A DNA stretch of 64,000 nt from Nitrospira sp. KM1 (lineage in GTDB: Bacteria; Nitrospirota; Nitrospiria; Nitrospirales; Nitrospiraceae): NCBI RefSeq assembly GCF_011405515.1, contig NZ_AP022671.1, positions 930,001 through 994,000 of the forward strand, given 5' to 3'. The notes beneath the pieces were generated by a model. That model was not told the DNA's origin. It searched no databases and was given only the letters and a program-made list of their open reading frames with translations. Shown one piece after another: positions 26,473-34,876 of this stretch; position 1 is the first letter of the stretch; each line of letters starts with the position of its first letter. The translations under genes and the position numbers were made by a program.

Positions 26473-27879
26473 ATGAAGGCTGCCGAACTCCGAACGCTTC
26501 CATTATTCGCCGGTCTGACCGAAGCCGAGAGCAATTGTCTCGAGCACGGTGAAGAGATTCAAGTGCCTGCGGGCGAACTGTTGATTCGCGAAGGCTCTCC
26601 GGCGGAGTATTTCTATGTGATTCTCGAAGGGGAGATTCGGGTCACCAAGCTTTATGGCGGGCAGGAAATCATGATGACGACCCACACGCCGGGCAAATTT
26701 TTTGGGGAAGTCCCCCTCCTGCTCAACATTCCCCATATGGTAGACGGCAAAGCCAGAAAGCCTTCCCGCCTCCTGCGCTACTCCAGGGAGGCCTTCTGGT
26801 CAATGATGCGGGGATGTCCCTCCGTGGCCACGGAAATCCTGCGCACGATGGCCACTCGCCTACGTGCCCTGGAAGGATTTTCACAGCAACGAGAAAAACT
26901 CGTGTCCTTGGGGACGATGGCGGCCGGCTTAGCCCATGAACTGAACAACCCGGCCTCCGCCGCTCGGCGAGCCGCCGCCGACTTACGCGTGGCGGCCGCC
27001 GGTTTCCCCTCGCTGGCCTGTCGTCTCAACAAACGGCAATTATCGCAGCGCCAGTCCGATGCTCTGATACAGATCCAACAAGATATTGCCGCTCGGTCCG
27101 CGCGACAATCGGTAGCGCTGGACCCTGTGGCTCGAAGTGATCAGGAAGAACAGGTGGCGGCGTGGCTGAACCGGCATGGAGTGAGCGATTCATGGGACCT
27201 TGCGGGAACATTCGTGGGAACGTTACTCGATCAGACCTGGCTTGAGCACGTGGCCGGTCAGTTTCCAGCCGATGCGATGGCCGACGTGCTCAAGTGGGTC
27301 GCCGGCACGCTCACGATAGAAGACCTCGTCCGGCAGGTCGATCAAAGCACGACTCGCATCTCCGACCTCGTCAATGCCGTCAAATCATATTCCTACGAAG
27401 GCCGTGCGCCGCTTCAGGCCGTTGATATTCATGAGGGGTTGGAAAGTACGCTGACAATCCTATCGCACAAGCTCAAACATCTCACGGTGTCCAAAGAGTA
27501 CGACAAGACGATTCCGGTCATCCACGCGTACGGCAATGAACTCAACCAAGTGTGGACAAACTTGATCGACAATGCGAGCGATGCAGCCGGACCCAGTGGA
27601 CACATTTGGATCCGCACACGTCGGGAAGACAACATGGTGGTCGTCGAAATTCAGGACAACGGGCCTGGCATCGCGGAGGAGATCCGCCCCCGCCTCTTTG
27701 AACCCTTCTTCACAACCAAAGGAGTCGGCAAGGGGACCGGCCTCGGTCTGATTATCAGCTATCGCATCATTAGCGACCGGCACAGCGGCGAAATTGAGTT
27801 CGAATCCAAACCGGGCGACACACGATTTTTCGTACGCCTTCCTCTCGCGCAGCCCGGCACTCCCATCGCATCCGAATGA
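26473..27879 (+). CDS. cNMP-binding-domain sensor histidine kinase
   Basis: A 468-residue cytoplasmic kinase. Residues ~5-125 form a cyclic-nucleotide-binding (CRP-like) domain: [20 protein letters not shown] and [20 protein letters not shown] HisKA domain has the phospho-acceptor in [15 protein letters not shown] (His155), and the C-terminal HATPase has [17 protein letters not shown] (N box), [14 protein letters not shown] (G1) and [16 protein letters not shown] (G2). It shares a four-base overlap with the fused response regulator gene, its presumed partner. The input could be a nucleotide or a redox signal; the fused oxidoreductase suggests redox. Confidence 0.9.
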   Translation: MKAAELRTLPLFAGLTEAESNCLEHGEEIQVPAGELLIREGSPAEYFYVILEGEIRVTKLYGGQEIMMTTHTPGKFFGEVPLLLNIPHMVDGKARKPSRLLRYSREAFWSMMRGCPSVATEILRTMATRLRALEGFSQQREKLVSLGTMAAGLAHELNNPASAARRAAADLRVAAAGFPSLACRLNKRQLSQRQSDALIQIQQDIAARSARQSVALDPVARSDQEEQVAAWLNRHGVSDSWDLAGTFVGTLLDQTWLEHVAGQFPADAMADVLKWVAGTLTIEDLVRQVDQSTTRISDLVNAVKSYSYEGRAPLQAVDIHEGLESTLTILSHKLKHLTVSKEYDKTIPVIHAYGNELNQVWTNLIDNASDAAGPSGHIWIRTRREDNMVVVEIQDNGPGIAEEIRPRLFEPFFTTKGVGKGTGLGLIISYRIISDRHSGEIEFESKPGDTRFFVRLPLAQPGTPIASE

Positions 27880-29546
27880 ATATGGCTCCTAAACCCGTCT
27901 TAATGACAGTCGACGACGACACTGACGTGCTGCGCGCCATCGAACGTGATTTGCGTCGGAAGTACGCAGAACAGTACCGGATCCTTCGAGCCGATTCGGG
28001 GGCCGTCGCTCTGGACGCGCTCAAACAACTCAAATCGCGAAGTGAATCCGTCGCGCTCCTGTTGGTCGATCAACGTATGCCGAACATGACGGGTGTCGAG
28101 TTTTTGGAACAGGCTCTGGAGTTTCATCCGGAGGCAAAACGTGCGCTGCTCACCGCGTATGCGGACACCGACGCCGCCATCCAGGCCATCAACAGCGCGC
28201 ATATCGATTATTACCTCATGAAGCCTTGGCATCCTCCGGAGGAACGGCTCTATCCGGTTTTGAATGACTTACTCGAAGACTGGCAGGCTTCGTTTCGCCC
28301 CTCCTTCGAAGGCATTCGTGTGATTGGTCATCGATGGTCCCCGCAAGCCCATCAGATTAAGGAATTTCTCAGCCGTAACTATATTCCCTATCGATGGCTG
28401 GATATTGAGAAAGATCCGGAGGCACCTGTCCTCCTCAACACTATCGGCACTGGAGATCAGCAACTGCCCGTTCTGTTGTTTACGGACGGATCATCTCTGG
28501 TGAAGCCGACTCCCGGCTTGATAGCGGAAAAGGTCGGCTTTCGCGTGAGAGCTGAGCAGGCTTTCTATGACCTCATTGTGATTGGGGCCGGACCGGCCGG
28601 CCTCGCTGCGGCCGTATACGGGGGCTCCGAGGGTCTTCGAACGATGTTGATCGAACGCGAGGCTCCCGGCGGCCAGGCTGGAATGAGTTCGCGAATAGAA
28701 AACTATCTCGGCTTTCCGTCCGGACTCAGTGGTCAGGACCTGGCTCGCCGCGCGCTGACGCAGGCACGGCGTTTCGGCGTCGAATTGCTCAGTCCTCAGG
28801 AGGCTGTCGGACTACAGGTGGCCGGCCCTGCACGCATCGTGAAATTGGCCGACGGCAGCGAGGTAAGCGGAAAGACCCTCCTGATTGCGACCGGCGTCTC
28901 GTATCGCACACTTGAGGTTCCGGGTATCGAACGCCTCGCCGGAGCCGGCGTGTATTACGGAGCCGGCATGACGGAAGCTCTCGCCTGCAAGGGGGAAGAT
29001 GTTTTCGTTGTAGGAGGGGCCAATTCGGCCGGACAGGCAGCCATTTACTTCGCGCGATACGCCAGGCAGGTGACTCTCCTCGTGCGAGGCGAGTCGTTGA
29101 CGCAGAGCATGTCGCACTACCTCATCGAGCGCATCAAGCAGACCCCCAACATTCTTGTGGAAACCAATGCATCGGTTGCTGAAGCACAGGGAAATGGCCG
29201 GCTCGATGCGCTCGTGATCGAACAGACCAAGGCCGGAGAACGTCGCACTGTCCCGGCTGGATCTCTATTCATTCTGATCGGCGCAATGCCTTATACGGAC
29301 TGGCTGGGAGATATCGTCAGCCGGGACGAACACGGCTTTATCCTGAGCGGAACGGACCTGTTGCGCGAAGGCTGTCTCCCCTCAGGATGGCCCCTCGCCA
29401 GACCTCCTTACCTTTTCGAAACCAGCGTGCCTGGCGTGTTCGTGGCCGGCGATGCCCGGCATGGCTCTATTAAGCGGGTGGCCTCAGGCGTCGGAGAGGG
29501 GACCATCGCCCAAAAAATGATTGAGCGCTATCTCGAAGAAATGTGA
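27876..29546 (+). CDS. Response regulator / thioredoxin-reductase-like fusion
   Basis: A 556-residue fusion. Residues 1-135: receiver domain with acidic pocket TVDDDTD, phospho-acceptor Asp65 (LLVDQRMPN) and Lys116 (YLMKPWH). Residues ~145-225: a glutaredoxin/thioredoxin-like segment (VIGHRWSPQAHQIKEFLSRN) without the active Cys. Residues ~230-556: FAD/NADPH oxidoreductase of the TrxR fold, with FAD motif DLIVIGAGPAGLAAAVYG, NADPH motif VFVVGGANSAGQAAIYFA and C-terminal PGVFVAGDARHGSIKRVASG. The CxxC active site of TrxR is absent (YYGAGMTEALAC instead), so it is not a disulfide reductase in the usual sense; a flavin-based sensing or reductase output is inferred. Confidence 0.9.
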   Translation: MNMAPKPVLMTVDDDTDVLRAIERDLRRKYAEQYRILRADSGAVALDALKQLKSRSESVALLLVDQRMPNMTGVEFLEQALEFHPEAKRALLTAYADTDAAIQAINSAHIDYYLMKPWHPPEERLYPVLNDLLEDWQASFRPSFEGIRVIGHRWSPQAHQIKEFLSRNYIPYRWLDIEKDPEAPVLLNTIGTGDQQLPVLLFTDGSSLVKPTPGLIAEKVGFRVRAEQAFYDLIVIGAGPAGLAAAVYGGSEGLRTMLIEREAPGGQAGMSSRIENYLGFPSGLSGQDLARRALTQARRFGVELLSPQEAVGLQVAGPARIVKLADGSEVSGKTLLIATGVSYRTLEVPGIERLAGAGVYYGAGMTEALACKGEDVFVVGGANSAGQAAIYFARYARQVTLLVRGESLTQSMSHYLIERIKQTPNILVETNASVAEAQGNGRLDALVIEQTKAGERRTVPAGSLFILIGAMPYTDWLGDIVSRDEHGFILSGTDLLREGCLPSGWPLARPPYLFETSVPGVFVAGDARHGSIKRVASGVGEGTIAQKMIERYLEEM

Positions 29547-29566
29547 CTGCCTTACGGAGGCATACC

Positions 29567-30127
29567 ATGAAACACAAAACGCCGCATGCCGGCAATTCGG
29601 CTCTCGACATCACCGGGCAGGATCACGTTCAAGGAGCGGTGAATGCGGCCGTCACGCTCGTCGAATATGGAGACTTCGAGTGCCCATACTCGCGACTAGC
29701 CGCCCATACCGTGAAGAAGCTGCAACAACAGTTCGGAAACGAACTCCGGTTTGTGTTCCGCCACTTTCCGCTGACGGCCAAACATCCCCATGCGCTCATC
29801 GCATCCGAAGCAGCGGAAGCTGCCGCTTCCGAGAGACGCTTCTGGCTGATGTACGATCTCTTGTTTGATAGTCAGGACCGGCTCGAGCGGAGTGATTTAA
29901 TGGAGTATGCCGGGCAACTGGAGCTTGATCCAAAACGGTTTGATCGGGCGTTGACCGAACACCGATACCTCGATCGTGTGAAGACGGATGTGGCGAGTGG
30001 GAAGCAACACGGGGTCGACGGCACGCCGACATTCTTCATTAACGGCCGCCGGCAGGATGAAGACGATCTTCCGAAGCTACAAGCTGCCATCCGGCAGGCG
30101 CTTCACAATCAGTACGGCATTCAATAG
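29567..30127 (+). CDS. DsbA-family thioredoxin-fold protein with CPYS active site
   Basis: A 186-residue protein of the DsbA/DSBA_oxidoreductase family: VTLVEYGDFECPYSRLAAHT, FVFRHFPLTAKHPHA and the cis-Pro loop region VDGTPTFFINGRR. The usual CPYC has become CPYS (Cys39, Ser42), so it cannot cycle a normal intramolecular disulfide; a glutathione- or substrate-bound monothiol role is possible. No signal peptide is seen, so it should be cytoplasmic. It follows the RR-TrxR gene by 20 bases and probably shares its transcript. Confidence 0.85.
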   Translation: MKHKTPHAGNSALDITGQDHVQGAVNAAVTLVEYGDFECPYSRLAAHTVKKLQQQFGNELRFVFRHFPLTAKHPHALIASEAAEAAASERRFWLMYDLLFDSQDRLERSDLMEYAGQLELDPKRFDRALTEHRYLDRVKTDVASGKQHGVDGTPTFFINGRRQDEDDLPKLQAAIRQALHNQYGIQ

Positions 30128-30382
30128 ATGCGCCAATTTCCGTCCCGGGATGCAGATAGGGATGTTTTCCCCTATCTCTTCACATGAACATAACCCGAAC
30201 GACGTTCCATCAGTTCCTGGCGGCATTGACCTGAGACATTGACCATCTGCCACGCGGCAACCTGCTGCGCCTCAGGAACCATTCGATCCGCCGAGCTGTG
30301 TGGCGATGCCTGTCACAGGCGCCGATGACAATACCGTTCAGCATCCCATACGACCCACACATGATGCGTTAACGTCGCCACT

Positions 30383-30709
30383 ATGGATCCACAATTGCCC
30401 GCCATTGTTCGGACTTACATTGACGCCAAGAACGCCTTTGATGTGAACGTGGCTCTCGAGTGCTTCAGTGACGATGCAGTGGTGCACGATGAACAAACAG
30501 ACCGTCGCGGGAAACAAGACATCAAGCGATGGCTCGAAGAGACGATCAACAAATACCACGACCAGCTTCGGCCGATTCGATTCACCGAGCAGAATGATAC
30601 AATCGTGCTGACAGCGGAGATTTCAGGGACATTCGACGGCAGTCCTGTGGAACTCGATTTTCACTTTAGTCTCCAGAGCGGCAAGATCTTAAACCTCTCG
30701 ATTGCTTAG
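30383..30709 (+). CDS. SnoaL-like / NTF2-like protein
   Basis: A 108-residue protein: LPAIVRTYIDAKNAFDVNVA (first helix), LECFSDDAVVHDEQTD, RGKQDIKRWLEETINKYHDQ and the closing strand LDFHFSLQSGKILNLSIA. It fits the SnoaL-like polyketide cyclase/NTF2 superfamily in which a catalytic Asp or His may be present, but function is not predictable. Standing alone between the DsbA-like and DUF1398 genes. Confidence 0.8.
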   Translation: MDPQLPAIVRTYIDAKNAFDVNVALECFSDDAVVHDEQTDRRGKQDIKRWLEETINKYHDQLRPIRFTEQNDTIVLTAEISGTFDGSPVELDFHFSLQSGKILNLSIA

Positions 30710-30802
30710 AACCCTCACCCATCGCCATACATCACATCGAGCATATTGACTTTAGAAAAGAGAGACCTGTTTTCTGCAGACACCTCTTCTCTGCAGCCAA
30801 GT

Positions 30803-31222
30803 TCAGGGGCGTGAGGAGGTTGCATCGGGACCAGCCCCCGGAAACCATTCAGTATATTGCTCACCTTGCCTACCGAGATAGGTCACACGCTTTCCGTTCA
30901 GAAATGCGAAGTAGCCTTGCACTCCAGCTCGCATGGCACGCTGTGAGAATTCTCGATGCTGTTGCCCCTTCTGCTGGCTATCCAGAATAGCTTGGCGTAA
31001 GGCCGTCACGTCGAAATCTCGCGCGACGGCCGGCAAGCCTTCATAAATTACCGGCGCGACAACGGTACCCGCATCAGCTCCATAGAAAGTGAATCGCAGC
31101 AGAATATAGTCGACATGGTAAAACTCGACGCCTGACTCGATGAGATGACGGACGATTTCCGGAAATGGCAGAGATCCGGCAATGGTGGCACGAGCCGCGT
31201 CCAATATACGTTGAGAATTCAC
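30803..31222 (-). CDS. DUF1398 family protein
   Basis: A 139-residue protein matching DUF1398: FPEIVRHLIESGVEFYHVDY, RFTFYGADAGTV, FDVTALRQAILDSQQKGQQH and GVQGYFAFLNGKRVTYLGRQ with the closing YTEWFPGAG. Family members are small stress-associated proteins of unknown function, common in proteobacteria and Bacteroidetes. Complete in one frame; convergent with the NTF2-like gene. Confidence 0.88.
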   Translation of the reverse strand: MNSQRILDAARATIAGSLPFPEIVRHLIESGVEFYHVDYILLRFTFYGADAGTVVAPVIYEGLPAVARDFDVTALRQAILDSQQKGQQHREFSQRAMRAGVQGYFAFLNGKRVTYLGRQGEQYTEWFPGAGPDATSSRP

Positions 31223-31640
31223 TCATCCTCCTTCAGTAATAACAATATCCCACCGGAGAATAGCATTTTCATTGATTTTTGGCATACGGGAGAATGGAAA
31301 CACGATCACTCGCGCCTCTCTCCGGACTTCGCCGTGGACCTACCCGCATTGAAGACGTAAAATGTCCTCGGTTTTTCATCTTGTATTTTTCTGTTTTAGT
31401 GACTTTGCGTCGCAGAGCGGAAAACTCTTCGATCTGCTGACCTGCGAAAAGCGCTTTCACCGATTCAAGGACGCGGAGGGTGGAGGAGGCCACTGCCGCG
31501 GCCTTGGCGCCATGCAATGGGAGCAAGCGACCTTCGATTGGCTCAATGAAGTTTTGGCCCGCTCGAACGTCCGACCGACCGCATGAATGGAACAGCAATC
31601 ATAATGAATTAATACTTCCTCCCAGGCAAAAGGAGTTCTC
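31223..31640. other. Gene-free stretch
   Basis: About 420 bases. A plus-strand frame (31362-31586) reads CEKRFHRFKDAEGG and FDWLNEVLARSNVRP but has no family similarity or ribosome site, so I do not call it. It probably carries the promoters of the flanking divergent genes. Confidence 0.3.
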
Positions 31641-31856
31641 ATGCCGTATGTCAATGTTCAGATCACCAAGGGTGCGACCAGAGCCCAGAAAGCCCAGCTC
31701 GTGCGGGAGGTCACGGATTCACTCGTCCGCATACTCGGGAAAAAGCCTGAGCATACTCATGTCGTCATACAGGAAATTGCGGAAGCGGACTGGGGATTTT
31801 CAGGATTACTGACCGACGAATGGAAGAAGCGCCGATCCCGCAAAACGAGATCATAG
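31641..31856 (+). CDS. 4-oxalocrotonate tautomerase family protein
   Basis: A 71-residue tautomerase superfamily monomer: after Met removal the catalytic Pro1 is exposed (PYVNVQITKGATRAQKAQLV), followed by DSLVRILGKKPEHTHVVIQE and the basic tail WKKRRSRKTRS. Members catalyse keto-enol tautomerisation of aromatic-degradation intermediates or have promiscuous activity. AAAAGGAG precedes the ATG. It lies immediately upstream of a lipoprotein gene. Confidence 0.92.
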   Translation: MPYVNVQITKGATRAQKAQLVREVTDSLVRILGKKPEHTHVVIQEIAEADWGFSGLLTDEWKKRRSRKTRS

Positions 31857-31880
31857 ATCAACGAGGACTACAAATCCGAC

Positions 31881-32507
31881 ATGCGCCCAGGACATCATCA
31901 CGCGCTTCTGGTTCACGCGTGCCACCTTCTCTGCTTCGCGATTCTCCTGGTAGGGTGTCCTTCCAAAGCTCCACCTCCTGGCGTCCGATTTCCCATTACC
32001 ACCGGCTCTCATCATATCTTGCCGGACACTCAGCAGCGCATCCTTGTTTCGAGTGATCCTCAGCTGGCCGATATCGCTATCGAATGGCTCCGTGCCCATC
32101 ATTATTCGAATGTTGCTTCGCCCGATGGAGCTTCGCTCCATACCTCCAATGCTTCACCAAGACCTTCGAATCGCAAGGCTGCGCTCGCTCTCGCAAAGGA
32201 GATGAAGGCCGGCCTCGTGTTATTTGTGGAGCGCGAGATGGGTAAGGAATCGCTGATCGAGCCTCACTGCGATGCGTTCTTCTATGTGCATGTGAGCCTG
32301 CAAGGTGTATCGGTAAATAGCGAAGAGACGGTGCTGCGAGGCACTGCCCACTATCCGCACTGTGTCGATCTCAGCGAGCAGACTGTTCGGAGCCTCACTT
32401 GCCAGACCTTCGCGACGGCTTGGGGGTTTCGCCCGCCCGGGCAACTCGATATTCCATCGAATCTGATGTGTACGGTTGGTCAGACCGGGCCAACGCCAAT
32501 GCATTGA
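31881..32507 (+). CDS. Hypothetical lipoprotein
   Basis: A 208-residue protein with lipoprotein signal: LLVHACHLLCFAILLVGCPS, lipobox LVGC. The mature part contains ILVSSDPQLADIAIEWLRAH and KEMKAGLVLFVEREMG, a pattern like a TolB- or YajI-like envelope domain, and several Cys (HCDAF, PHCVDL, LTCQTF, NLMCTVG) that could form disulfides. No family recognised. It starts 24 bases after the tautomerase gene. Confidence 0.6.
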   Translation: MRPGHHHALLVHACHLLCFAILLVGCPSKAPPPGVRFPITTGSHHILPDTQQRILVSSDPQLADIAIEWLRAHHYSNVASPDGASLHTSNASPRPSNRKAALALAKEMKAGLVLFVEREMGKESLIEPHCDAFFYVHVSLQGVSVNSEETVLRGTAHYPHCVDLSEQTVRSLTCQTFATAWGFRPPGQLDIPSNLMCTVGQTGPTPMH

Positions 32508-32575
32508 GCCTCCGGACACCTCTCGACTTCTCCATCTTGCTTACCTGAGTATTCTTGAAGCATACTGGGACAAAC

Positions 32576-33634
32576 ATGTACAAAACAAAAGCTTATTCAG
32601 CTGCCAGTCCGACATCTTCGCTTATCCCCACCACGATTACGCGTCGTGACCCAACTGAACATGACATCCAGATCGAAATTCTCTTCTGCGGGATCTGCCA
32701 CTCCGATCTCCATCAGGCCCGTAACGAGTGGAGCGGGGCCATGCCAACCGTGTATCCATGCATCCCGGGCCATGAGATCGTCGGTCGAGTCCTTCAAGCG
32801 GGCACGGCGGTCAAGACGTTCAAGGCCGGTGACCTCGCCGCGGTTGGCTGCATGGTCGACTCGGACCGGACCTGCACAGACTGCCTGGATGGTCTTGAAC
32901 AGTTTTGTAAGAATGTCACCCTCACCTATAATTTTCCGGACAAGCACCTCGGAGGCGTCACGTATGGTGGCTACTCTGACAGTATCGTTGTCGATGAACG
33001 TTTCGTCCTGCGCATTCCTGCCAACATCAATTTAGCGGGGGCCGCGCCGCTGCTGTGTGCCGGTATCACCACCTACTCCCCCATGCGCCATTGGGGCGTC
33101 ACGAAAGGGAAGAAGGTTGGTGTGGTGGGGCTTGGGGGACTAGGCCATATGGCCGTGAAGTTTGCTCATGCGCTCGGAGCGCACGTCGTGATCTTTACGA
33201 CTTCGGCCAACAAGAAGGAGGATGCCCTTCGTCTCGGGGCGAACGAAGTCGTCATCTCCCGCAATTCTGACGAGATGAAGAAGCATGCCGGCAGCTTTGA
33301 CTTCATCCTCGACGCCGTCTCGGCCGATCATGATATCAACGCCTATATCGAACTTCTGCGCCGTGATGGCACCATCACCCTCGTCGGTGCACCGGAAAAA
33401 CCTCTCGCCGTCGCTGCCTTCGGTCTCTTGTTCGGACGCCGCAGCCTCTCCGGTTCACCCATCGGCGGCATTCCAGAAACCCAGGAGATGCTGGACTTTT
33501 GTGGGAAACACAACATCACCGCGGATGTCGAGGTGATCCCGATTCAGAAGGTCAACGAGGCCTACGACAGACTGCTCAAGTCCGATGTCAAGTACCGCTT
33601 CTCCATCGATATGGCTTCTCTCAGATCAGAGTAA
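32576..33634 (+). CDS. Zinc-dependent NAD(P)-dependent alcohol dehydrogenase (YahK/CAD type)
   Basis: A 352-residue medium-chain dehydrogenase: catalytic zinc ligands in ILFCGICHSDLHQARNEWS and CIPGHEIVGRV, structural zinc Cys cluster CMVDSDRTCTDCLDGLEQFC, and NAD(P) motif VGVVGLGGLGHMAVKFAHA. The YahK/cinnamyl-alcohol-dehydrogenase group reduces a broad range of aldehydes with NADPH. It would detoxify aldehydes in the cytoplasm. The ATG at 32576 was used; the frame is open seven codons further. Confidence 0.92.
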   Translation: MYKTKAYSAASPTSSLIPTTITRRDPTEHDIQIEILFCGICHSDLHQARNEWSGAMPTVYPCIPGHEIVGRVLQAGTAVKTFKAGDLAAVGCMVDSDRTCTDCLDGLEQFCKNVTLTYNFPDKHLGGVTYGGYSDSIVVDERFVLRIPANINLAGAAPLLCAGITTYSPMRHWGVTKGKKVGVVGLGGLGHMAVKFAHALGAHVVIFTTSANKKEDALRLGANEVVISRNSDEMKKHAGSFDFILDAVSADHDINAYIELLRRDGTITLVGAPEKPLAVAAFGLLFGRRSLSGSPIGGIPETQEMLDFCGKHNITADVEVIPIQKVNEAYDRLLKSDVKYRFSIDMASLRSE

Positions 33635-33732
33635 TCCGCGCAGAGAGAAAGAGTTGTTCAGTTGCCGGCGTATGGTGGGACTTCGCTCACACTCTGCGTC
33701 GTCTAAGAATCTCTGATAAGGAAACAATATCG

Positions 33733-34037
33733 ATGAGGCGTCTATTGAAGGTTATTGCATCGCGGTTGCGCTCGGCGCCTGCACCACCACCAACTGACGC
33801 TATCTCGATGATGCGAAGGGGACTGCCAGTCAAGCGGAGATCGTCAAGACGTTGGTCCAGCCTGCGAAGAAACAGACTCTGGACAATGGTGGGACGCATT
33901 GGGTCTATCATAAGCGGCACTGTAGTTCGGTCGGGGCCAGAAACGTCTGTCTAGTCTTCGAACTGCGTTTTGACGCTCAGACGGCATTGAAAGACTGGGA
34001 AGATCACGAAGTGAACTGCAATGCCGAAGCGATGTAA
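33733..34037 (+). pseudogene. Short lipoprotein gene, interrupted
   Basis: The ATG at 33733 opens MRRLLKV. In the neighbouring frame the sequence continues as a signal core, YCIAVALGACTTTN, with lipobox LGAC, then an in-frame TGA at 33795-33797. The same frame then runs open for 79 codons to the TAA at 34037, including LVQPAKKQTLDNGGTHWVYH, VCLVFELRFDAQTALKDWED and HEVNCNAEAM. One frameshift and one stop therefore break an otherwise coherent ~100-residue lipoprotein. Function unknown. It could also be a recent sequencing artefact. Confidence 0.5.
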
Positions 34038-34104
34038 CCGGGATTCTCTTCCCGTCCATCGCACAGCAATACATCGAACCGCACGTCACTGTAAGGGACA
34101 CTTC

Positions 34105-34626
34105 ATGAAGAAGGGCAAACTACAGGAGTTGGCGGACTCGAGCCACGCGCAGTCTGCGCATAGCGTCGTCAAGTTGCTCGTCGCCGATCACGACCTGATG
34201 CGCACACTCATGGATGAAGTGAAATCGCAGAAGGCCACACCGGCGAAGCAAAAATTGGCGTTCAAAGAACTCAAACGCACGGTGCAATCGCATGTGAAGG
34301 CCGAAGAATCGACCTTTCTCACCTTGATTGAACATCATCCCAAGTTTGAAGACCGAGCACTCGAAGGGTACGAAGAACATCGCGTTCACGAGACGATTCT
34401 CTCCGGCATTACCCATGTCCGGGAGGAAACGCGACAAATCCAACAGATGAAAGTGTTCTGCGAGATTCTCGAGCATCACCTCGACGAAGAAGAGGAATAT
34501 CTCTTTCCACGATTCAAAAAGTATGCGGCTCTCTCTACGCGAAGGAAGATTGGCAGGCGCTTCCTCAAGGTCAGGAAACGGACCGATACGATGTCGAAGA
34601 AGCGCGGCGCCGCTCGCTTCTCGTGA
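34105..34626 (+). CDS. Hemerythrin HHE-domain protein
   Basis: A 173-residue helical bundle with iron-ligand candidates spaced as in HHE domains: LLVADHDLMRTLMDEV, VQSHVKAEESTFLTLIEHH, YEEHRVHETILSG and LEHHLDEEEEYLFPRF. A basic Arg/Lys tail follows. Such proteins bind a di-iron centre and oxygen, nitric oxide or act as iron stores/sensors. The ATG at 34105 gives the normal N-terminal start; upstream residues of the frame have no similarity. Confidence 0.9.
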   Translation: MKKGKLQELADSSHAQSAHSVVKLLVADHDLMRTLMDEVKSQKATPAKQKLAFKELKRTVQSHVKAEESTFLTLIEHHPKFEDRALEGYEEHRVHETILSGITHVREETRQIQQMKVFCEILEHHLDEEEEYLFPRFKKYAALSTRRKIGRRFLKVRKRTDTMSKKRGAARFS

Positions 34627-34876
34627 TCAGGCCCAGCCAGCAGATCTCGTGCATACCTGCATTTCTCAAGAAGTGATAACACTTCTTCCCGGATTGCGCG
34701 TCAGACTCACACTTTTCATCCGGACCAACCTGGGTTTCGGGACTCGTCCCGTACTGAGCGTTCGGATCCATCCGTGGAGTTGCAAGGCCTTCCGCTATTC
34801 GTCTGCCCTCTCGTCACACCTCTGGACCAGGGCCAACGCACCCACGTAGAGTGGGCGAAATCGACGGAGGAAATGC

